From Melioribacter sp051488665 (lineage in GTDB: Bacteria; Bacteroidota; Ignavibacteria; Ignavibacteriales; Melioribacteraceae), in the NCBI RefSeq assembly GCF_051488665.1, contig NZ_JBPSEG010000005.1, positions 62,001-126,000 on the forward strand: a stretch of DNA of 64,000 nucleotides, read 5' to 3'. Position numbers and translations under genes: made by a program. The notes beneath the pieces are model-generated. The model had not been told where the DNA came from, did no database searches, and saw only the letters and a program-made list of their open reading frames with translations. Of this stretch, positions 62,316 to 64,000 are shown one piece after another (position 1 is the stretch's first letter; the number at the start of each line of letters is the position of its first letter).

Positions 62316-63089
62316 TTACCCCAGGTTCTCTGTTAATCCGTCCCGGCAGATAATTATTTTTTCCCTTATCGATTCGTCCAGGCTTTCGTACCATTCTATC
62401 AATTCGCCTAATTTTTCGTCCTCAATGTGAGTAACGAACATTTTACCCGGCTTTATGTCTTTAAAAGCGCGATACAAATCCCCGGGTTCGATATGGGCAG
62501 CTTCCGTTATAAAAATATCCGGTTTTATATTGTCAAACAGATACAGGTCGTCGGAACCGCCTACATCCGAAGTATAAACTATCGATTGATCGGCGACGGT
62601 AATTAAAACGCTCGACGACACAAACATCGATTCGGGATAGAATTCAATGTCTCCTTTGGGATAGATGTGAGAGTTTTGCCTGGCTACAAAACTGAAATCA
62701 TCCGCCACATTAACTTTTTCCGCAAGGCGATAACCGATAATCTTTAAATTAAAGCCCAAGGTTTCCGGAAACATATAAACGTAATAAAGGAGATTAATCA
62801 ACGGTTCGACGAGATTCTTGTGAGTGAAAAGGGTGAGTTCCGACTTTCGTCCCGAAATTTTCATCTGTGTAATCAATGCGCCTATTCCGGTAAAATGGTC
62901 GGCGTGATAATGAGTAAAAAGAATACCGTTAATCGAATTAAAATCGAGAGATGAATTCATTAATGCTTTAGCCGCTCCGTCTCCGGCGTCAATCAATAAA
63001 TTGAACCCGGGAGTTTCGAAATATAACGAAGTATGAAACCGTTCTCTGCTCGTTTTTCCGGAACCCGTGCCCAGAAATATGATTTTCAT
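62316..63089 (-). CDS. MBL-fold hydrolase, ribonuclease Z-like
   Basis: A 257-residue metallo-beta-lactamase-fold protein. It starts MKIIFLGTGSGKTSRERFHT and carries the metal motif FTHYHADHFTGIGAL (~59-73), then a VYTSDVGGSDDLYLF segment with the later aspartate ligand and VTHIEDEKLGEL near the end. The start and fold resemble RNase Z/ElaC-like phosphodiesterases, but it is shorter than tRNase Z and lacks the flexible arm, so a tRNA role is not assured. It stands alone on the minus strand, divergent from rimO, 62 bases apart, and 63 bases before the sigma-54 regulator. Confidence 0.83.
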   Translation of the reverse strand: MKIIFLGTGSGKTSRERFHTSLYFETPGFNLLIDAGDGAAKALMNSSLDFNSINGILFTHYHADHFTGIGALITQMKISGRKSELTLFTHKNLVEPLINLLYYVYMFPETLGFNLKIIGYRLAEKVNVADDFSFVARQNSHIYPKGDIEFYPESMFVSSSVLITVADQSIVYTSDVGGSDDLYLFDNIKPDIFITEAAHIEPGDLYRAFKDIKPGKMFVTHIEDEKLGELIEWYESLDESIREKIIICRDGLTENLG

Positions 63090-63118
63090 AATTTCACCGA
63101 GTTATTATTTAACTTAAT

Positions 63119-63149
63119 TTCTAATTGCACTAACAAATCGCTATTTTTG
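63119..63149 (+). promoter_or_regulatory. Candidate promoter of rimO
   Basis: TTC (63119-63121), exactly 20 bases, TATTTTTG (63142-63149). The -7 box is a full match to TAnnTTTG and the -33 box has one mismatch (TTC for TTG). It ends three bases before the first possible rimO ATG (63152), so the mRNA would start inside or after that codon. Confidence 0.4.
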
Positions 63150-63178
63150 TTATGCTTAAACAAAAAGAAAGACCGGAA

Positions 63179-64000
63179 ATGTCAAAGAAAGAGAAAATAT
63201 CCGTAATAACTTTAGGATGTTCGAAAAATACAGTGGATTCTGAACGCCTCATGAACCAGCTCAAAATAAACGATTTTGAACTGACCGACAACCCTGATAA
63301 TGCGGATTCCGTCATAATAAACACATGCGGTTTTATCGAAGCCGCAAAAGAAGAATCGATAAATACGATTTTATCCGCCATTGAACTTAAGAAAAAAGGC
63401 CGATTAAAAAAAGTGGTCGTTTCAGGATGCCTTTCCGAAAGGTATATGGACGATCTGAAAAAAGAAATTCCGGAAGTGGACGCTTATTTCGGCACGGAAG
63501 CTTACGAAGAAGTCGTAAGGGAATTCGGCGGAAATCTGAAATACGAACTGCTCGGCGAACGACTCCTTACCACGCCCAAACATTTTGCATACCTTAAGAT
63601 TTCCGAAGGATGCGACAACCCCTGCTCGTTTTGCGCCATTCCGTTGATGCGCGGCAAACATAAAACCAAACCGATGGAAGAGCTGATTGCCGAAGCAGAA
63701 AAACTGAGCAGCCAGGGCGTTAAAGAATTGATTTTAATAGGACAGGATACTACCGACTACGGCGTCGATCTCTACGGCAGGAGAAATATTGCCGAGCTGA
63801 TAAACAGGCTTTCGGAGATAAAATCGATCGAATGGATAAGACTAATGTACGCTTATCCGTCCCATTTCCCGGAAAGTTTAATTGAAACAATAGCCTCAAA
63901 TCCGAAAGTTTGCAAATATATCGACATTCCTCTGCAGCACATATCCGACAACGTTCTCAAATCGATGAGACGCGGAATTACGAAGCGACGCACGCTGGAA
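63179..64000 (+). CDS. rimO: Ribosomal protein S12 methylthiotransferase (partial, C-terminus outside window)
   Basis: N-terminal 274 codons of the radical-SAM enzyme that methylthiolates Asp88 of ribosomal protein S12. It begins MSKKEKISVITLGCSKNTVD, with the GCSKNxVDSE motif that sets RimO apart from MiaB; then NTCGFIE, SGCLSERY, and the radical-SAM CxxxCxxC in EGCDNPCSFC. The frame is open up to the edge. An ATG at 63152 would add nine residues (MLKQKERPE), but the promoter-like box at 63142-63149 makes 63179 the better start. The C-terminal TRAM domain lies to the right. Confidence 0.92.
   Translation, partial: MSKKEKISVITLGCSKNTVDSERLMNQLKINDFELTDNPDNADSVIINTCGFIEAAKEESINTILSAIELKKKGRLKKVVVSGCLSERYMDDLKKEIPEVDAYFGTEAYEEVVREFGGNLKYELLGERLLTTPKHFAYLKISEGCDNPCSFCAIPLMRGKHKTKPMEELIAEAEKLSSQGVKELILIGQDTTDYGVDLYGRRNIAELINRLSEIKSIEWIRLMYAYPSHFPESLIETIASNPKVCKYIDIPLQHISDNVLKSMRRGITKRRTLE

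Noticed and set aside
1..64000. tRNA or rRNA genes, CRISPR arrays, insertion sequences, prophage
   Set aside because: No cloverleaf-like, rRNA-like or regularly spaced repeat sequence and no transposase, integrase or phage gene was seen on either strand; gaps between genes are all below about 150 bases.

Overview
The window is a dense, almost purely chromosomal stretch with no gap over 300 bases and no RNA gene, CRISPR array or transposase that I could find. Several things point to the Ignavibacteria/Chlorobi side of the FCB group, close to the cellulolytic genus Melioribacter: C-terminal sorting domains with the motif FPNPFNPAT, a PorQ-type protein, GWxTD, DUF5916, MXAN_6640 and DUF2723 families, and promoters of the form TTG-N20-TAnnTTTG instead of the E. 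coli type. The taxon is inferred from family content, not from a marker gene comparison. Both ends are cut: an FtsX-like permease gene on the left and rimO on the right.

Layout. 1-3.65 kb (minus): a LolA-like/FtsX-like export operon behind a probable TetR operator, a small secreted protein, AMP nucleosidase and a PAP2 phosphatase. 3.8-9.2 kb: a membrane hybrid histidine kinase with a clear terminator, ornithine aminotransferase, then YjbQ, an S1/P1 nuclease and a LOG-type protein. 9.2-14.2 kb: cell-surface sugar genes (GT9, a large DUF2723 membrane protein, a GT2). 14.3-16.8 kb: a DUF362 protein and a polyferredoxin that looks like NapH fused to NapG. 16.8-19.2 kb (minus): HlyD-like adaptor, VTC polyphosphate polymerase-like protein and DUF4956 in a tight operon. 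19.3-26.5 kb (minus): a three-enzyme glycosidase operon (GH31 with PA14, GH2, and a clan GH-A enzyme with a type IX sorting tail) that fits xyloglucan side-chain removal.

26.7-37.6 kb (minus): a carbamoyltransferase-SxtJ-DUF5989 trio, whose 52-residue last member is easy to miss, followed upstream by a lipoprotein, a beta-CASP nuclease, a YD-repeat protein, a hemerythrin, YihY, purL and a GWxTD protein. At 37.6-39.6 kb a DUF5916 barrel gene on the plus strand has lost its 5' end and runs head to head into the GWxTD gene. 39.6-47.3 kb: cdsA, DUF2007, CPBP protease, a SPOR protein, miaB and mfd. 47.4-56.3 kb (minus): an aminotransferase, then a long overlapping operon htpX-unknown-bamD-thioesterase-FG-GAP protein-MXAN_6640 protease-ccmA-ccmB. 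56.4-64 kb: porQ, then a minus-strand operon of sigma-54 activator, lptE, a processive GT2 and two TPR proteins, then an MBL hydrolase and the start of rimO.

The themes are envelope biogenesis and export (BamD, LptE, LolA-like, PorQ, HtpX, CcmAB), secreted plant-polysaccharide breakdown, surface glycan synthesis and tRNA/ribosome methylthiolation. The most unusual modules are the HlyD-VTC-DUF4956 operon, the DUF362 plus NapH-NapG fusion pair, the SxtIJK-like trio, and the truncated DUF5916 junction.
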